A stretch of 64,000 nucleotides of DNA from Verrucomicrobiota bacterium (GTDB lineage: Bacteria > Verrucomicrobiota > Verrucomicrobiia > Opitutales > Opitutaceae): NCBI GenBank assembly GCA_016235555.1, contig JACRKC010000016.1, positions 62,001 to 126,000 on the forward strand, read 5' to 3'. A program made the position numbers and the translations under genes. This document shows, one piece after another, positions 17,043-26,575 of the stretch; the first letter of the stretch is position 1, and the number at the start of each line of letters is the position of its first letter. The notes below the pieces were generated by a model. That model had not been told where the DNA came from, searched no databases, and was given only the letters and a program-made list of their open reading frames with translations.

Positions 17043-17369
17043 TCAACCGGCCAGACCGTGACGCGAACGCGGTGGTCGCGGCGGGTCGCGCATGAGTTTC
17101 TCCAGTCCGGCACGGCCTACGCACCAACTGGTGAAATTGAAAATCTCCGCGGCAAAACGGCCCGCCGCCCAGGCGAAACAACCGACGGCGAGCAGCGCCG
17201 ACAGGGCGAGCGCCGGGGCCATCAGCCACCAGCCGCCGGAAGTCGGCGGCAGGTAGAGCGCGAGAACGACGGTGCCGGGCAGGGCGAGGCCGAATAACAC
17301 CAACTGCCGCAGCAGGGTGGAACGGGAGTGGCGGGGGTGACGCCGCCGGTGATGCGAGTGCCGGCTCAT
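17043..17369 (-). CDS. Small two-pass membrane protein, unknown
   Basis: A 108-residue protein from ATG 17369. A very basic N-terminus (MSRHSHHRRRHPRHSRS) is followed by two hydrophobic segments, VLFGLALPGTVVLALYL (about 24-40) and LMAPALALSALLAVGCFAWA (about 48-67), and a soluble basic C-terminus. The pattern fits an inner-membrane hairpin protein with its ends in the cytoplasm. Family not recognised. It lies downstream of fba on the same strand, beyond a strong terminator, so probably has its own promoter. Confidence 0.55.
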   Translation of the reverse strand: MSRHSHHRRRHPRHSRSTLLRQLVLFGLALPGTVVLALYLPPTSGGWWLMAPALALSALLAVGCFAWAAGRFAAEIFNFTSWCVGRAGLEKLMRDPPRPPRSRHGLAG

Positions 17370-17419
17370 GCGCGCAGTGTGGCGCGGGCCGGGCCGGATT
17401 CGAGCCAAAATCCGCCCAA

Positions 17420-17451
17420 GAAAAAGCCGCGGCGCTGAGGGCGCCGCGGCT
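17420..17451 (-). terminator. Intrinsic terminator of fba
   Basis: On the minus strand a GC stem (GCCGCGGCGCC with GCGCCGCGGC) and 4-base loop are followed by TTTTTCTT. It lies 30 bp beyond the fba stop codon. Confidence 0.85.
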
Positions 17452-17480
17452 GGGTGAAAGATCGGACCGATGGCCGACGG

Positions 17481-18431
17481 TTACTTGCCGAGGCTCTGCT
17501 TCAGATCGGCGAGTTGGTTGGCGCTGCCGAGGAGCACATTGCGGCTCGCGATGAACTTCGCGTATTCCTCGATGAAGATCTTGCCCGGCGGACGGAAGTC
17601 GAACTCGGTCGGCTTGTCGCGGAAGAACTCGCGATGCACGCGGGTCCAGACGAGGCGGCCGTCGGTATCGATGTTGATCTTGGTGACGCCGAGCTTGGCG
17701 GCGGGGAGGTATTCGTTGACGTCGACGCCGACCGCGCTGCCGAGCTTGCCGCCGGCGGCATTGATACGGGCGACCTCGTCCTGCGGCACGGAGGAGGAGC
17801 CGTGCATGACGAGCGGGTAGCCGGGCATGAGCTGCTGGATGTCCTTCAGCACATTGAAATGGAGCGATTGCTTGCCCTTGAACTTGTAGGCGCCGTGCGA
17901 GGTGCCGATGGCGCAGGCGAGGCAGTCGGCACCGGTCTTCTGAACGAAATCCTGGGCCTCGGCGGGGTTGGTGAGGGTGGCGTGGCCATCCTCGACCTTG
18001 ATGTCTTCCTCGACGCCGCCGAGCATGCCGAGCTCGGCCTCGACGGAGATGCCCTTCTTGTGGGCGGCCTCGACGACGCGCTTGGAGATTTCGACGTTCT
18101 TGGCGTAGGTCTCGTGCGAGGCATCGATCATCACCGAGCTGTAGAAGCCCGAGTTGATGCAGTCGTAGCAGGTTTCCTCGTCACCGTGGTCCAGATGCAC
18201 GGCGAAGATAGCGTCGGGGAAGATGGAGTCGGCGGCGCGGATGATGGCCTCGAGCATCTTCTTGTCGGTGTATTTCCGGGCACCCTTGGAGATCTGGATG
18301 ATGAACGGCGCCTGGGACGAGATGCAGCCCTTGAAGAGGCCCATCGCCTGCTCGGCGTTGTTGATGTTGTAGGCACCGACGGCGTATTTGCCGTAGGCGT
18401 GTTTGAACAACTGCGCGGTGGTGACGATCAT
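17481..18431 (-). CDS. fba: Class II fructose-bisphosphate aldolase
   Basis: A 316-residue zinc-dependent aldolase that cleaves or forms fructose-1,6-bisphosphate in glycolysis and gluconeogenesis. Family motifs: AVGAYNINN (17-25), AVHLDHGDE (catalytic Asp and zinc His), GTSHGAYKF, PLVMHGSSSVP and KINIDTDGRL. The start ATG 18431 gives the normal N-terminus (MIVTTAQLFKHAYGKYA). Upstream codons of the open frame are not homologous. A terminator follows. Pgi and enolase are also in the window but on separate transcripts, so glycolysis genes are scattered. Confidence 0.97.
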   Translation of the reverse strand: MIVTTAQLFKHAYGKYAVGAYNINNAEQAMGLFKGCISSQAPFIIQISKGARKYTDKKMLEAIIRAADSIFPDAIFAVHLDHGDEETCYDCINSGFYSSVMIDASHETYAKNVEISKRVVEAAHKKGISVEAELGMLGGVEEDIKVEDGHATLTNPAEAQDFVQKTGADCLACAIGTSHGAYKFKGKQSLHFNVLKDIQQLMPGYPLVMHGSSSVPQDEVARINAAGGKLGSAVGVDVNEYLPAAKLGVTKINIDTDGRLVWTRVHREFFRDKPTEFDFRPPGKIFIEEYAKFIASRNVLLGSANQLADLKQSLGK

Positions 18432-18590
18432 GGTGAAAACGGGTGAGCGGCGAGTGTCCCGTTGCAGAAAACATGCCGCAAGGGTTTTCTCTGTGCACCA
18501 TTGGCGAAGTCCTGCGCGTGATTTGCGCGCGCGGTCGGCGGAGCGGCTCGGTCCGGCGCGTGAGACAAGGGGCAAATTTTTGCTGCCGAG

Positions 18591-18665
18591 GTGGAGCGCG
18601 TTGACCCCAACGCGCTTGGGTTACGGCGTGGCTACTGAAAGCGCGTTGAGTTCAACGCGCTCCAC
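18591..18665. repeat. REP/BIME-like palindrome, GTGGAGCGCGTT family
   Basis: GTGGAGCGCGTTGACCCCAA and onward, ending TTCAACGCGCTCCAC. It lies between the divergently placed fba promoter region and the end of the next minus-strand gene. The same element, with another repeat nested in it, is inside uvrA at 41299-41412. Confidence 0.9.
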
Positions 18666-18716
18666 CTCGATCCGGTGATTCGCCTGCGAACACTGGTTCA
18701 ACAGCACAATGCCGGT

Positions 18717-19898
18717 TCAGTTGCCTCGCTTGCGCTGGCCTGGCTGCCCCGGGGGCGGGCCGCCCTCCGCGCTGCGATTTCCGGGATTGGGCGCCACGGT
18801 CTCGCGCACGATCTGGGCGAGCTGTTGCTGGGCCTGCTGTTGTTGTTGGAGTTGCTGAAGCGCCGACACTTGCGGCTGGGAGAGCACGGATTGCGACTGG
18901 TTGACGGCGGCCGCGCTGATGACAGCGCCGGCGGGTGCCGCGGGTCCGCCCCGTCCACCGGGACCTGCCGGGCCGGGGCCGCCGCCCGTCATGGCGCCAA
19001 TCATTCCGCCGAGATCACCGCCCAAGACGCCGCCCACAATCGCACCGAGGTCAGGACCCCGCCCACCAGGACCGCCGGGGCCGGGTCCGCGGGGAGGTGC
19101 TGCCGGGTCGGCCGGTTGCGCTGCAGCGGCTGGTCGCGGGCCGGGATTGGAGGCCAGAATCTGCACGAGCTGCTCGGCCTGGATCGGGGTGAGGGGCGTG
19201 TCGGTGTAGCTGAGGCGTTGCTGGAGCTGGTTGACGAGGTTGCGCTGCGGGAGCGTCTGTTCGTAGGTCTGGAATTGCGCGAACCCGCTCTCGCCGAGCA
19301 GCGACTGGAGGGTGCTGGAGAATTCGTTGCGCGCGTCGCCCATCAATTTGCGGATGGTCTCCGGATCGCGCACGCCCTGCTCGCGCGCGGCGGTCAGCAC
19401 GTCCATTTGCGTGGCCTGAAAATCCATGATCGCGCTTTCGAACTTGGCGCGTTGCTCGGGCGAAAGGTTGAGCGATTTGAACAGCGCGGCGTAGCGCGCC
19501 TCGATGCCGGCTTTCTGCTGCACGTTCATCAGGGCCTGCACCTCGGGTTTGGCGAGAAGCTGGCGCACGGCCTCCATCTGCTGCATCGGGTTGGGCGGTC
19601 CGCCACGACCGCCACGCGGGCCGGGACCACCGCGACCGCGGGCTTCGTCCTCCGGTCGCTCGGCGGAGACCAGCGCCTCGCCGGGGGTGCCGCGGCGGGC
19701 GGCGGCGAGTCGGTCCTGCAGCTCCCGGTTGAGTTTCTCGGCATCCCAAAGGCGTTTTTGGAGATCGGCGCGCTCGTCCTTGTTCAGCGCGGCGGCGCGC
19801 AGCTCGACGAGTTCCTGGTATTGCTGCCAGGCGAGAAAAGCGCCGCCGAGCGTGGTGAGTGCGAGCAACGCGATCGCGTAGGGCTGGGGTGATTTCAC
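18717..19898 (-). CDS. Membrane-anchored protein with coiled-coil and Gly/Pro/Gln-rich segments
   Basis: A 393-residue protein starting with GTG. The N-terminal hydrophobic segment (YAIALLALTTLGGAFLAW, about 7-24) is an uncleaved anchor or signal. A helical region (about 28-70, DERADLQKRLWDAEKLNREL) is followed by a Gly/Arg/Pro linker, a helical domain (about 105-250, LNLSPEQRAKFESAIMDFQ) like Spy/LTXXQ-type periplasmic helical proteins, then long GGPG repeats and a Gln tract (about 345-365). Similar multi-linker proteins occur in Verrucomicrobia. The function is unknown. The helical core could bind a partner in the periplasm, but that is inference. Confidence 0.75.
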   Translation of the reverse strand: MKSPQPYAIALLALTTLGGAFLAWQQYQELVELRAAALNKDERADLQKRLWDAEKLNRELQDRLAAARRGTPGEALVSAERPEDEARGRGGPGPRGGRGGPPNPMQQMEAVRQLLAKPEVQALMNVQQKAGIEARYAALFKSLNLSPEQRAKFESAIMDFQATQMDVLTAAREQGVRDPETIRKLMGDARNEFSSTLQSLLGESGFAQFQTYEQTLPQRNLVNQLQQRLSYTDTPLTPIQAEQLVQILASNPGPRPAAAAQPADPAAPPRGPGPGGPGGRGPDLGAIVGGVLGGDLGGMIGAMTGGGPGPAGPGGRGGPAAPAGAVISAAAVNQSQSVLSQPQVSALQQLQQQQQAQQQLAQIVRETVAPNPGNRSAEGGPPPGQPGQRKRGN

Positions 19899-19959
19899 GG
19901 GAGGAGCGGACGCAACCTTGCGGCCAAAGTTACTGGTTTCGCCCGGACGAATTCCAGCC

Positions 19960-22812
19960 CTATCGCGGCGGGAACTCGAACTCGGCCTTCACGCCCGTCT
20001 TCGACAGCACGAGGTAGGCGGAAAAGTTCGCGCCACGTTTCGAAACGAAGCCCTGGATCAGCTCCGTGCGCCCGGTCTCGAACATCCGCAACGCCTCCTC
20101 GCGCGGAATTTCTTTCTGGCAGAGGTGCTTTTTCAGCGTGAAGACGATGCGATTGTCCTGCTCGGGCCGGCGCACGTAGTAGGCGTCGGGCGCCTCGAGA
20201 ATCTCGCCGTCCTTGTGCGACTTGCTCTTGCCGATGACGGTGGCCTTCGAGAGATCGGGCGGGGTCTTCGCCTTGCGGGCGATGGGCTTGCCGTCCTTGT
20301 CGAGTTTCGGGGCGCGCGGCGGAAACTCCCACGCGATGCGCTCGCCTTCGCGCTTGAGAAACGCGTCGAACGGCCGGCCCTTTTTCGAAATGAAGCCCTG
20401 GATCAGGTCGGTCTTGCCGGCGGTGACGAGTTGGACGGCGGCCTCGCGCGTGATCGCCTTCTGGCACATCAGACGGCCGACGCGGAAGGACTGCTTGAAC
20501 CCCTCGCCGTCGCGCTCGCGCAGGATGTAGCTGTTGCCGTTTTCGCACAGCGCCGCGCCCGTGGCGGGATCGGTCCAGAACGGCTCGAGCGTGCCGAGAT
20601 CCGCCTTTTCGCCGAAGTCATACTGCGCGACCCATTTTCCTTTTTCCTCATCCTTGACGAGTTTCAGCAGCGCCGAGAAGCGCGCGCGCGTTTTGGCGGA
20701 GACGAAGCCGTCGAGCGGGCCGACCTTGCCGGTGGTGACGAGCTCGCGCACCTCGGTCTCCTCCATTTTCCGGCCGCCGATGATCTTGTAGACCATGAAC
20801 TCGCCGTCCTGCGATTTGTAGCCGCGCAACGTCTCGCGCAGAGGCTTGCCGTCGGTGGGCGAGGGGATGTCGGTCTCGCGCGCGATGGAATCGTCCTCCT
20901 CGAAACCTTTCACGCGTTCGACGATGCCCTTCGTCTCGGCGACGATCTGCTTCATGAACGCGTCGCGCGAAAACTTGCCGTGCTCCATCTGGCGGAGCTG
21001 ATACTCCCACTCACCCGTCATCGCTGGGCTGGTGAGATCCTCGGCCTTCACGGCCGAGATGAACTGGATCACCTGTTCGGCCTTGGCGGTGGGAATGAGT
21101 TCGCGCTGCGGGCGGTCGATATACTTCTGATTGATGAGCCCGTCGATCGTGTCGGCGCGCGTGGCGGGCGTGCCGAGACCGCGTTCCTTCATCGCGTCGG
21201 CGTGATCGTCGTCGTCCACCAGCTTGCCGGCGGTCTCCATCGCAGAAAGCAGCGTCGCTTCCGTGTAGCGCGGCGGTGGCTTGGTCTGCTCGGCGTGGAG
21301 GGCGACCTCGACGGTCTTGGCCTGCGCGGGAGAGCCGTCCTCGGGCGAGAGGGCGGGGAGCGCCTTGGCGTCGGCGCCTTCGTCGACGGTCGTTTTGCCG
21401 TAAACGGCGAGCCAGCCGGGGACGGTGAGGACCTTGCCCTCGGTCTTGAAATCAAACGTGGCATGGGTCTCCTGACCCATGGAGGCGGAATCACGGGTCG
21501 GGAGACCCGTGCCACGCCAAGCGACCGTCGAGGTGCGCGTGGTGACATCGAACTCGGCCGCCGGATAAAATGCCGCGACGAAACGGCGGGCGATCATGTC
21601 GAAGATTTTCGCCTCCATTTCGTCGAGGTGCTTGGCCTCGTGCGTCGTGGGGATGATCGCGAAGTGGTCGCTGATCTGTTCGTTGTTGAAGATGCGTTTG
21701 TTTGGACGGACCCAACCCTCGTCGAGCACCTTCTGGGCGTGGGGCGCGAGACCGCCGTGGAGGTTGCGCAGCGTCTCGCGGCAGGTCGGGATGTAGTCCT
21801 CCGGCAGCGCGCGCGAGTCGGTGCGGGGATAGGTGATCATCTTGTGGCGCTCGTAGAGGGCCTGCGCGATCTGGAGCGTGCGGCGGGCGGGGAGGCCGAA
21901 GCGGTTGTTGGCCTCGCGCTGGAGCGTCGTGAGATCGTAAAGGCGCGGAGAGGCCTGCGTGCTGGCCTTCTTTTCGTCGACGATGCGGGCGGGCGGCTGG
22001 CCCTGGCACGCGGCGACGACGGCATCGGCGATCGCCTTGTCCCACACGCGATCGATCCGGTCGTGCTCGTCGTTTTCGGCGCGTTTGAAGTTGGCGCGCT
22101 GGTAAACGCCCTCGTAGCGGCCCTTCCCGACCTCGAAGGTCGCGGTGACCCGCCAGTAATCGCGCGGCTTGAAATTCCGGATCTCGAGCTCGCGCTGGTA
22201 GACGATCGCGAGCGTGGGCGTCTGCACGCGGCCGACGGAGGCGACGTTGCCGGCGCGCGACCCGAACATGCGCTTCGTAAGCGCGCGCGTGCCGTTGATG
22301 CCGATGAGCCAGTCGGCCTCGCTGCGGCAGCGCGCGGCGTCGGCGAGGCCGGCCATCTGCTGGCCGTCACGCAGCGACTTGAATGCGGCGAGGATGCCCT
22401 CGGTGGTCATCGTCTGCATCCACGCGCGCTTCACGGGCAGTTTGCACTTCGTGAGCTGGTAAAGGTAGGTGAAGATCAGCTCGCCCTCGCGACCGGCGTC
22501 ACAGGCGTTGACGACTTCGCTGACATCTTTTCGCGCCATGAGCTTTTTCAGCTCGTTGAAACGGTCCTTGGACTCCGGCACCGGCTTGAGGCCGAATTTT
22601 TCCGGGATGATGGGGAGCGTCTCAAGCCGCCAGAAGCCGTATTTCTTCTTGTCGATGTCCTCGGGCATCTCGAGTTCGACCACATGGCCGAGGGCATACG
22701 AGATGACATGGGTGTCATCCTCGTAGTGATCGCCCTTCTTCGGAATTTTGCCCAAAGCACGCGCGAGGTCGGCGGCGACCGACGGTTTCTCGGCGATGAC
22801 AAGTGACTTCAT
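19960..22812 (-). CDS. topB: DNA topoisomerase III-type type IA topoisomerase
   Basis: A 950-residue enzyme. The TOPRIM domain carries IAEKPSVAADLARALG (5-20) and DAGREGELIFTYLY. The active-site tyrosine is Tyr328 in MITYPRTDSRALP. The core includes QTPTLAIVYQRE and GTPATRADTIDGL. The C-terminal 300 residues contain three or more copies of a short topoisomerase-tail repeat (GFVSAKTRARFSALL, GFISKKGRPFDAFL, GFVSKRGANFSAYL). It decatenates and relaxes negatively supercoiled DNA. The start is ATG 22812, which gives the canonical MKSLVIAEKP. A repeat-derived insert (WRGTGLPTRDSASMGQETHA, about residues 432-451) lies between conserved parts. Confidence 0.93.
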   Translation of the reverse strand: MKSLVIAEKPSVAADLARALGKIPKKGDHYEDDTHVISYALGHVVELEMPEDIDKKKYGFWRLETLPIIPEKFGLKPVPESKDRFNELKKLMARKDVSEVVNACDAGREGELIFTYLYQLTKCKLPVKRAWMQTMTTEGILAAFKSLRDGQQMAGLADAARCRSEADWLIGINGTRALTKRMFGSRAGNVASVGRVQTPTLAIVYQRELEIRNFKPRDYWRVTATFEVGKGRYEGVYQRANFKRAENDEHDRIDRVWDKAIADAVVAACQGQPPARIVDEKKASTQASPRLYDLTTLQREANNRFGLPARRTLQIAQALYERHKMITYPRTDSRALPEDYIPTCRETLRNLHGGLAPHAQKVLDEGWVRPNKRIFNNEQISDHFAIIPTTHEAKHLDEMEAKIFDMIARRFVAAFYPAAEFDVTTRTSTVAWRGTGLPTRDSASMGQETHATFDFKTEGKVLTVPGWLAVYGKTTVDEGADAKALPALSPEDGSPAQAKTVEVALHAEQTKPPPRYTEATLLSAMETAGKLVDDDDHADAMKERGLGTPATRADTIDGLINQKYIDRPQRELIPTAKAEQVIQFISAVKAEDLTSPAMTGEWEYQLRQMEHGKFSRDAFMKQIVAETKGIVERVKGFEEDDSIARETDIPSPTDGKPLRETLRGYKSQDGEFMVYKIIGGRKMEETEVRELVTTGKVGPLDGFVSAKTRARFSALLKLVKDEEKGKWVAQYDFGEKADLGTLEPFWTDPATGAALCENGNSYILRERDGEGFKQSFRVGRLMCQKAITREAAVQLVTAGKTDLIQGFISKKGRPFDAFLKREGERIAWEFPPRAPKLDKDGKPIARKAKTPPDLSKATVIGKSKSHKDGEILEAPDAYYVRRPEQDNRIVFTLKKHLCQKEIPREEALRMFETGRTELIQGFVSKRGANFSAYLVLSKTGVKAEFEFPPR
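21458..21515. repeat. In-frame palindromic repeat inside topB, GTGGCAYGGGTC family
   Basis: Left arm GTGGCATGGGTCTCCTGACC, right arm ending GGGAGACCCGTGCCAC: two hairpins with GTGG/CCAC ends. Its translation replaces what should be a plain linker between two domains of the topoisomerase. Confidence 0.85.
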
Positions 22813-22908
22813 GCGGTCGCGAGCCGTTAGCGGCGCGCGAGCGAAGTGCAAGAAATAGTTTTGCGCGCGCGGAAAAAACGCACGCGCAAAGTCGCGGACA
22901 ACACGAAC

Positions 22909-23997
22909 TCAGGCCGCGACTTTCGGCGTCTCCGCCAGCGCGGCGTCGAAGGACTTCAGCATCGCGGCGATGGTCGCATCGGTCTCGTCACCCATGTTGG
23001 AGATGCGGAAGGTTTTTCCCTTCAACTTGCCGTAGCCGCCGTCGATGACGAGCTGGTGCTTCGATTTGAGCGTCTTGTTCAGCGCGGCGAGGTCGAAGTT
23101 CAGGTTGTTCGCGAAGCAGTTGAGGGTGACGGAGCCATAGCCATCCTTCGGGAACAGCTTGAAGCCTTTCGCGAGCACGTGGTCGCGCACGGTTTGGTTC
23201 AGACGGGCGTGGCGGGCGTAGCGGTTTTCGAGGCCTTCGGCCTTGATGTCCTCGAGTTTCGACTTGAGCGCGTAGATGTGCGGGATCGTCGGCGTGCTCG
23301 GAGTCATGCCGGCCTCGTGGTTCTTCTGGAATTCGACGTAGTCGAAATAGTAGCCGCGGTCGGTGACGGTTGCGGCGCGGTCGAGTGCCTTCTTGGAAAC
23401 CGAGAGGAACGAGAGACCGGGCGGCAGGGCGAACGCCTTCTGCGAGCCGCTCACGAGCACGTCGATGCCGAGTTCATCCTTCGGGATGCGCATCGCGCTG
23501 AGCGAGCTGACGGTGTCGACGATCGCGATGACGTCGGGAAATTCGCGCACGACCTGCATGATCGCGGCGAGGTCGCTCATGCAGCCGCACGAGGTCTCGT
23601 TGTGAATGAGCGTGAGCGCGTCGTAGGCGCCGGTGGCGAGTTCCCGGCGCACCGCCGCGGGATCGACGGGCTGGCCCCAGTCGAATTTGAGGGCGGTGGC
23701 CTGGTTGCCGCAGCGGAGCGAGACGTCATACCACTTGTCGGAGAAGGCGCCGTTCATGCAGTTGAGCACCTTCTTTTTGACGACGTTGCGGAGCGAGCCT
23801 TCCATCACGCCCCACGCGCTGCTGGTGGAGAGGTAAACCGGGTCTTTCGTGTAGCACAGCGCCTGGAGTTCGGGCTGGATGGAGTTGTAGAGCGCGACGA
23901 AGTCCGTGCTGCGATGCCCGATCATGGGCTGCGACATGGCGCGGAGCGTTTTCTCCGAGACGGCGATGGGACCAGGGATGAACAGTTTGTAGCTCAT
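22909..23997 (-). CDS. Class V PLP-dependent aminotransferase (alanine--glyoxylate/serine aminotransferase type)
   Basis: A 362-residue fold-type I enzyme. MSYKLFIPGPIAVSEKTLRA followed by MIGHRSTDFVALYN is typical of the serine-glyoxylate/alanine-glyoxylate/phosphonoacetaldehyde group. The PLP lysine is in VSGSQKAFALPPGL, and the Asp-Thr-Val-Ser motif AIVDTVSSLSAM precedes it. The exact substrate pair cannot be set. Some family members act as phosphoserine aminotransferases. The start ATG 23997 gives the family N-terminus; the upstream 18 codons are not conserved. It is divergent from lpxK with a 73-bp gap. Confidence 0.88.
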   Translation of the reverse strand: MSYKLFIPGPIAVSEKTLRAMSQPMIGHRSTDFVALYNSIQPELQALCYTKDPVYLSTSSAWGVMEGSLRNVVKKKVLNCMNGAFSDKWYDVSLRCGNQATALKFDWGQPVDPAAVRRELATGAYDALTLIHNETSCGCMSDLAAIMQVVREFPDVIAIVDTVSSLSAMRIPKDELGIDVLVSGSQKAFALPPGLSFLSVSKKALDRAATVTDRGYYFDYVEFQKNHEAGMTPSTPTIPHIYALKSKLEDIKAEGLENRYARHARLNQTVRDHVLAKGFKLFPKDGYGSVTLNCFANNLNFDLAALNKTLKSKHQLVIDGGYGKLKGKTFRISNMGDETDATIAAMLKSFDAALAETPKVAA

Positions 23998-24070
23998 GGA
24001 AAAGTGCGCGTAGGCGGCGTGGAAAACAGATTGCACGGCGCGGTGCGTCAACCTTCATTCCCGTCACGAC

Positions 24071-25282
24071 ATGTCGCCGCACTGGCTGAAGCGAAAAATC
24101 AACGCGCTCGAACTTTACACGATCGATGTAATTCTCGGGCGGCGGGCCGACACGGGTGCGGCGATCTACGGGGCCTTCCTGCAGGCGCTGTCCTGGCTGT
24201 TCTCCGGGCTGGTGCAGTTGCGGCTGTGGCTTTACCGGCACCGGGTGTTGCGCGACGAGCCGCTCGGCTGCCTCGTGGTCGTGGTCGGCAACCTGACGGT
24301 CGGCGGCACGGGCAAGACGCCAGTGGTCGAGAAATTCGCGCGGGCACTGCGCGACCGCGGCCGGCGCGTGGCGATCCTCAGCCGTGGCTACAAAAGCAAA
24401 ACCGCGCCGTTCTGGAAAAAATGGTGGTGGGATCTCACCCACACCGAGGAGCCGCCGCCGCGCATCGTGAGCGACGGCCAGGACGTGTTGCTCGACTCCG
24501 AGCACGCCGGCGACGAGCCCTACATGCTCGCGCGCAATCTCCCCGGCGTGGTCGTGCTCGTGGACAAGAACCGCGTGAAGGCCGGCGCCTATGCGATCAA
24601 GAAGTTCGGGTGCGACACCCTTGTGCTCGACGACGGGTTTCAATACCTGCCGCTCAAGGGCAGTCTCAACCTCCTGCTCGTCGACAAGACCAATCCGTTC
24701 GGCAACGGGCACATGCTGCCGCGGGGCATTCTGCGGGAACCGATCAAGCACCTGCGGCGCGCCAACTACGTCTTCCTCACCAAGTCCAACGGTCATCGCG
24801 ATCCCGACCTCGAGGCGCTGATCGCGCAGCATCACCCCGGCGCCGATCTGATCGAGTGCGCGCACCGGCCGCAGTATTTGCAGCGGTATGGCAAGGATGC
24901 CGACGGTCACGACGCGCGCCAGCCGCTGGCGTGGCTGAAAGGGCGGCGCGTGGTGGCGTTTTCCGGCATCGCGACGCCGGAGAGTTTCGAGAAATTCCTG
25001 CGTGACCTCGGCGCCGTGATCGTGGCGCGCGAGCGCTACCTCGACCACTACCGCTACGATGAGGAGGACATCGCCGAGCTCGCCGAGATCGCGGAGCGCG
25101 AGCGGGCGGAAGTCCTGGTGACGACCGAGAAGGACGCCGTGCGCATCCCCGACCAGCAGTCGTGGCCGATGCCACTGTATTATTTGCGGCTGGAGATCGA
25201 TATCATCAGCGGCGCGGCCGATTTCGACGAGGCGGTGTCGCGGATTTGTTTTTCGGAGCGAGGAGGCAGGGCGGGTCTGTGA
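24071..25282 (+). CDS. lpxK: Tetraacyldisaccharide 4'-kinase
   Basis: A 403-residue membrane-associated kinase that phosphorylates the lipid A precursor at the 4' position. Walker A is [17 protein letters not shown] (about 73-89), followed by [12 protein letters not shown], an Asp-rich [11 protein letters not shown] and [17 protein letters not shown]. Its presence means a Gram-negative outer membrane with lipid A. The last seven codons (GGRAGL and stop) are encoded by a palindromic repeat, whose TGA at 25280 is the stop codon, so the native C-terminus was probably different. Confidence 0.95.
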   Translation: MSPHWLKRKINALELYTIDVILGRRADTGAAIYGAFLQALSWLFSGLVQLRLWLYRHRVLRDEPLGCLVVVVGNLTVGGTGKTPVVEKFARALRDRGRRVAILSRGYKSKTAPFWKKWWWDLTHTEEPPPRIVSDGQDVLLDSEHAGDEPYMLARNLPGVVVLVDKNRVKAGAYAIKKFGCDTLVLDDGFQYLPLKGSLNLLLVDKTNPFGNGHMLPRGILREPIKHLRRANYVFLTKSNGHRDPDLEALIAQHHPGADLIECAHRPQYLQRYGKDADGHDARQPLAWLKGRRVVAFSGIATPESFEKFLRDLGAVIVARERYLDHYRYDEEDIAELAEIAERERAEVLVTTEKDAVRIPDQQSWPMPLYYLRLEIDIISGAADFDEAVSRICFSERGGRAGL

Positions 25283-25334
25283 CCCGCCCTCGACTATCCG
25301 GCGGGTAAAAGGGCGGGTCACAGACCCGCCCTAC
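25266..25334. repeat. REP/BIME-like palindrome, GTAGGGCGGGTC family
   Basis: Starts GCAGGGCGGGTCTGTGACCC, ends GGTCACAGACCCGCCCTAC. The left hairpin overlaps the 3' end of lpxK. The left end has GCAG in place of GTAG. Confidence 0.9.
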
Positions 25335-25381
25335 CTTTGCCCTTGCGGACGGTGCGGCGGCGGCCCGTTATTCGAGGCAAC

Positions 25382-26503
25382 ATGCTAGTCGATCCCCGTT
25401 TTACTCAACTGGCCGAAGGACTCACGAGCTTCTCGACCGAACTCAAGCAGGATGAGCGCGTGCTCATCGACGCGTTCGATGTGCCGGATGCAATGGTCAT
25501 CGCCCTCATTCGCGCCGCGCGCGCCCGGGGCGCGCATCCTTACGTGAACATCCACCGCGCCCGCGTCACGCGGGAGCTGACGCTCGGGGCCGCCGAGGAG
25601 CAATACGCTCCGCACGCCGAGATCGAGCTGGCGCGCATGCAGAAGATGGACGCCTACATCGCGCTGCGCGGCTCGGAGAATATTTTCGAGGCGTCCGATG
25701 TGCCGTCGGACAAGGTGCAGCTCGTCTCCAAGCTGATGAAGCCCGTGCTCGATCATCGCGTGGGCAAAACCAAGTGGGTCGTGTTGCGCTGGCCGTCGCC
25801 GTCGATGGCGCAGCAGGCGGGCATGAGCACGGAGGCGTTCGAGGATTTTTATTTCCGCGTCTGCACGCTTGACTACTCGCTGCTGACGCCGGGCATGAAG
25901 GCGTTGTCCGACCTGATGGCGAAGACGGACCGCGTGCACATCAAAGGGGCGGGCACCGACCTGAAGTTCTCCATCAAGGGGATCGGCGCCGAAGCCTGCG
26001 GCGGGTTGCGCAACATCCCGGACGGCGAAGTCTATTCCTGCCCGGTGAGGGAGAGCGTCGAGGGCCACATCCAATACAACGCGCCGACCGTCTATCTCGG
26101 ATCGTCGTTCGACCAAATCCGGCTCGCGTTCAAGAAGGGCAAAATCGTCGAAGCCACGGCGAACAACACGAAGCGGCTGAACGAAATTCTCGATAGCGAT
26201 CCGGGCGCGCGCTACATCGGCGAATTCGCGATCGGATTCAACCCGCACATCCTCGAACCGATGCGCGATATTCTCTTCGACGAGAAGATCGCGGGCTCAT
26301 TCCATTTCACGCCGGGCCAGGCTTACGAGGGCGTAGGCAATGGCAACAAGTCGCAGGTGCACTGGGACATGGTGTGCATCCAGCGGCCGGAATACGGCGG
26401 CGGCGAAATCTGGTTCGACGGGAAACTCATCCGCAAGGACGGGCTCTTCGTGCCGAAGGCGCTGCAAAAGCTGAATCCGGACAACCTGCTCAAGAAAAGG
26501 TAG
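25382..26503 (+). CDS. M29-family aminopeptidase
   Basis: A 373-residue metallopeptidase of the thermophilic aminopeptidase (M29, AmpS/PepT-like) family, which removes N-terminal residues from peptides in the cytoplasm. The N-terminal domain contains [32 protein letters not shown]. The metal-binding part includes [31 protein letters not shown] and [12 protein letters not shown], with Glu, His and Asp ligands. Start: ATG 25382, with the frame open 15 codons upstream into repeat sequence. It ends in GGTAG where TAG is bases 2-4 of a repeat. Confidence 0.88.
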   Translation: MLVDPRFTQLAEGLTSFSTELKQDERVLIDAFDVPDAMVIALIRAARARGAHPYVNIHRARVTRELTLGAAEEQYAPHAEIELARMQKMDAYIALRGSENIFEASDVPSDKVQLVSKLMKPVLDHRVGKTKWVVLRWPSPSMAQQAGMSTEAFEDFYFRVCTLDYSLLTPGMKALSDLMAKTDRVHIKGAGTDLKFSIKGIGAEACGGLRNIPDGEVYSCPVRESVEGHIQYNAPTVYLGSSFDQIRLAFKKGKIVEATANNTKRLNEILDSDPGARYIGEFAIGFNPHILEPMRDILFDEKIAGSFHFTPGQAYEGVGNGNKSQVHWDMVCIQRPEYGGGEIWFDGKLIRKDGLFVPKALQKLNPDNLLKKR

Positions 26504-26567
26504 GAGCGCGCTGGCGCGCGATGCGGGCGCGTTCTGCCGTTCCTATCGCCTGCAAGCAGGCTCCTAC
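26500..26567. repeat. REP/BIME-like palindrome, GTAGGAGC family
   Basis: GTAGGAGCGCGCTGGCGCGC and, at the other end, GCCTGCAAGCAGGCTCCTAC. The head supplies the stop codon of the M29 peptidase. The adenosine deaminase-like gene starts 9 bases after the tail. Related copies at 27556 and 47104. Confidence 0.9.
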
Positions 26568-26575
26568 CTGAAATC

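Noticed and set aside
16691-17095. Plus-strand open frame of 134 codons after the spermidine synthase-like gene
   Set aside because: Consists mostly of translated palindromic repeats (VGRALRPTLVRLRRMSG type), has no ribosome-binding site and overlaps a better minus-strand gene.
19918-22806. Long plus-strand open frame (962 codons) antisense to topB
   Set aside because: Shadow frame of a GC-rich gene. The minus strand has a complete type IA topoisomerase with catalytic residues.
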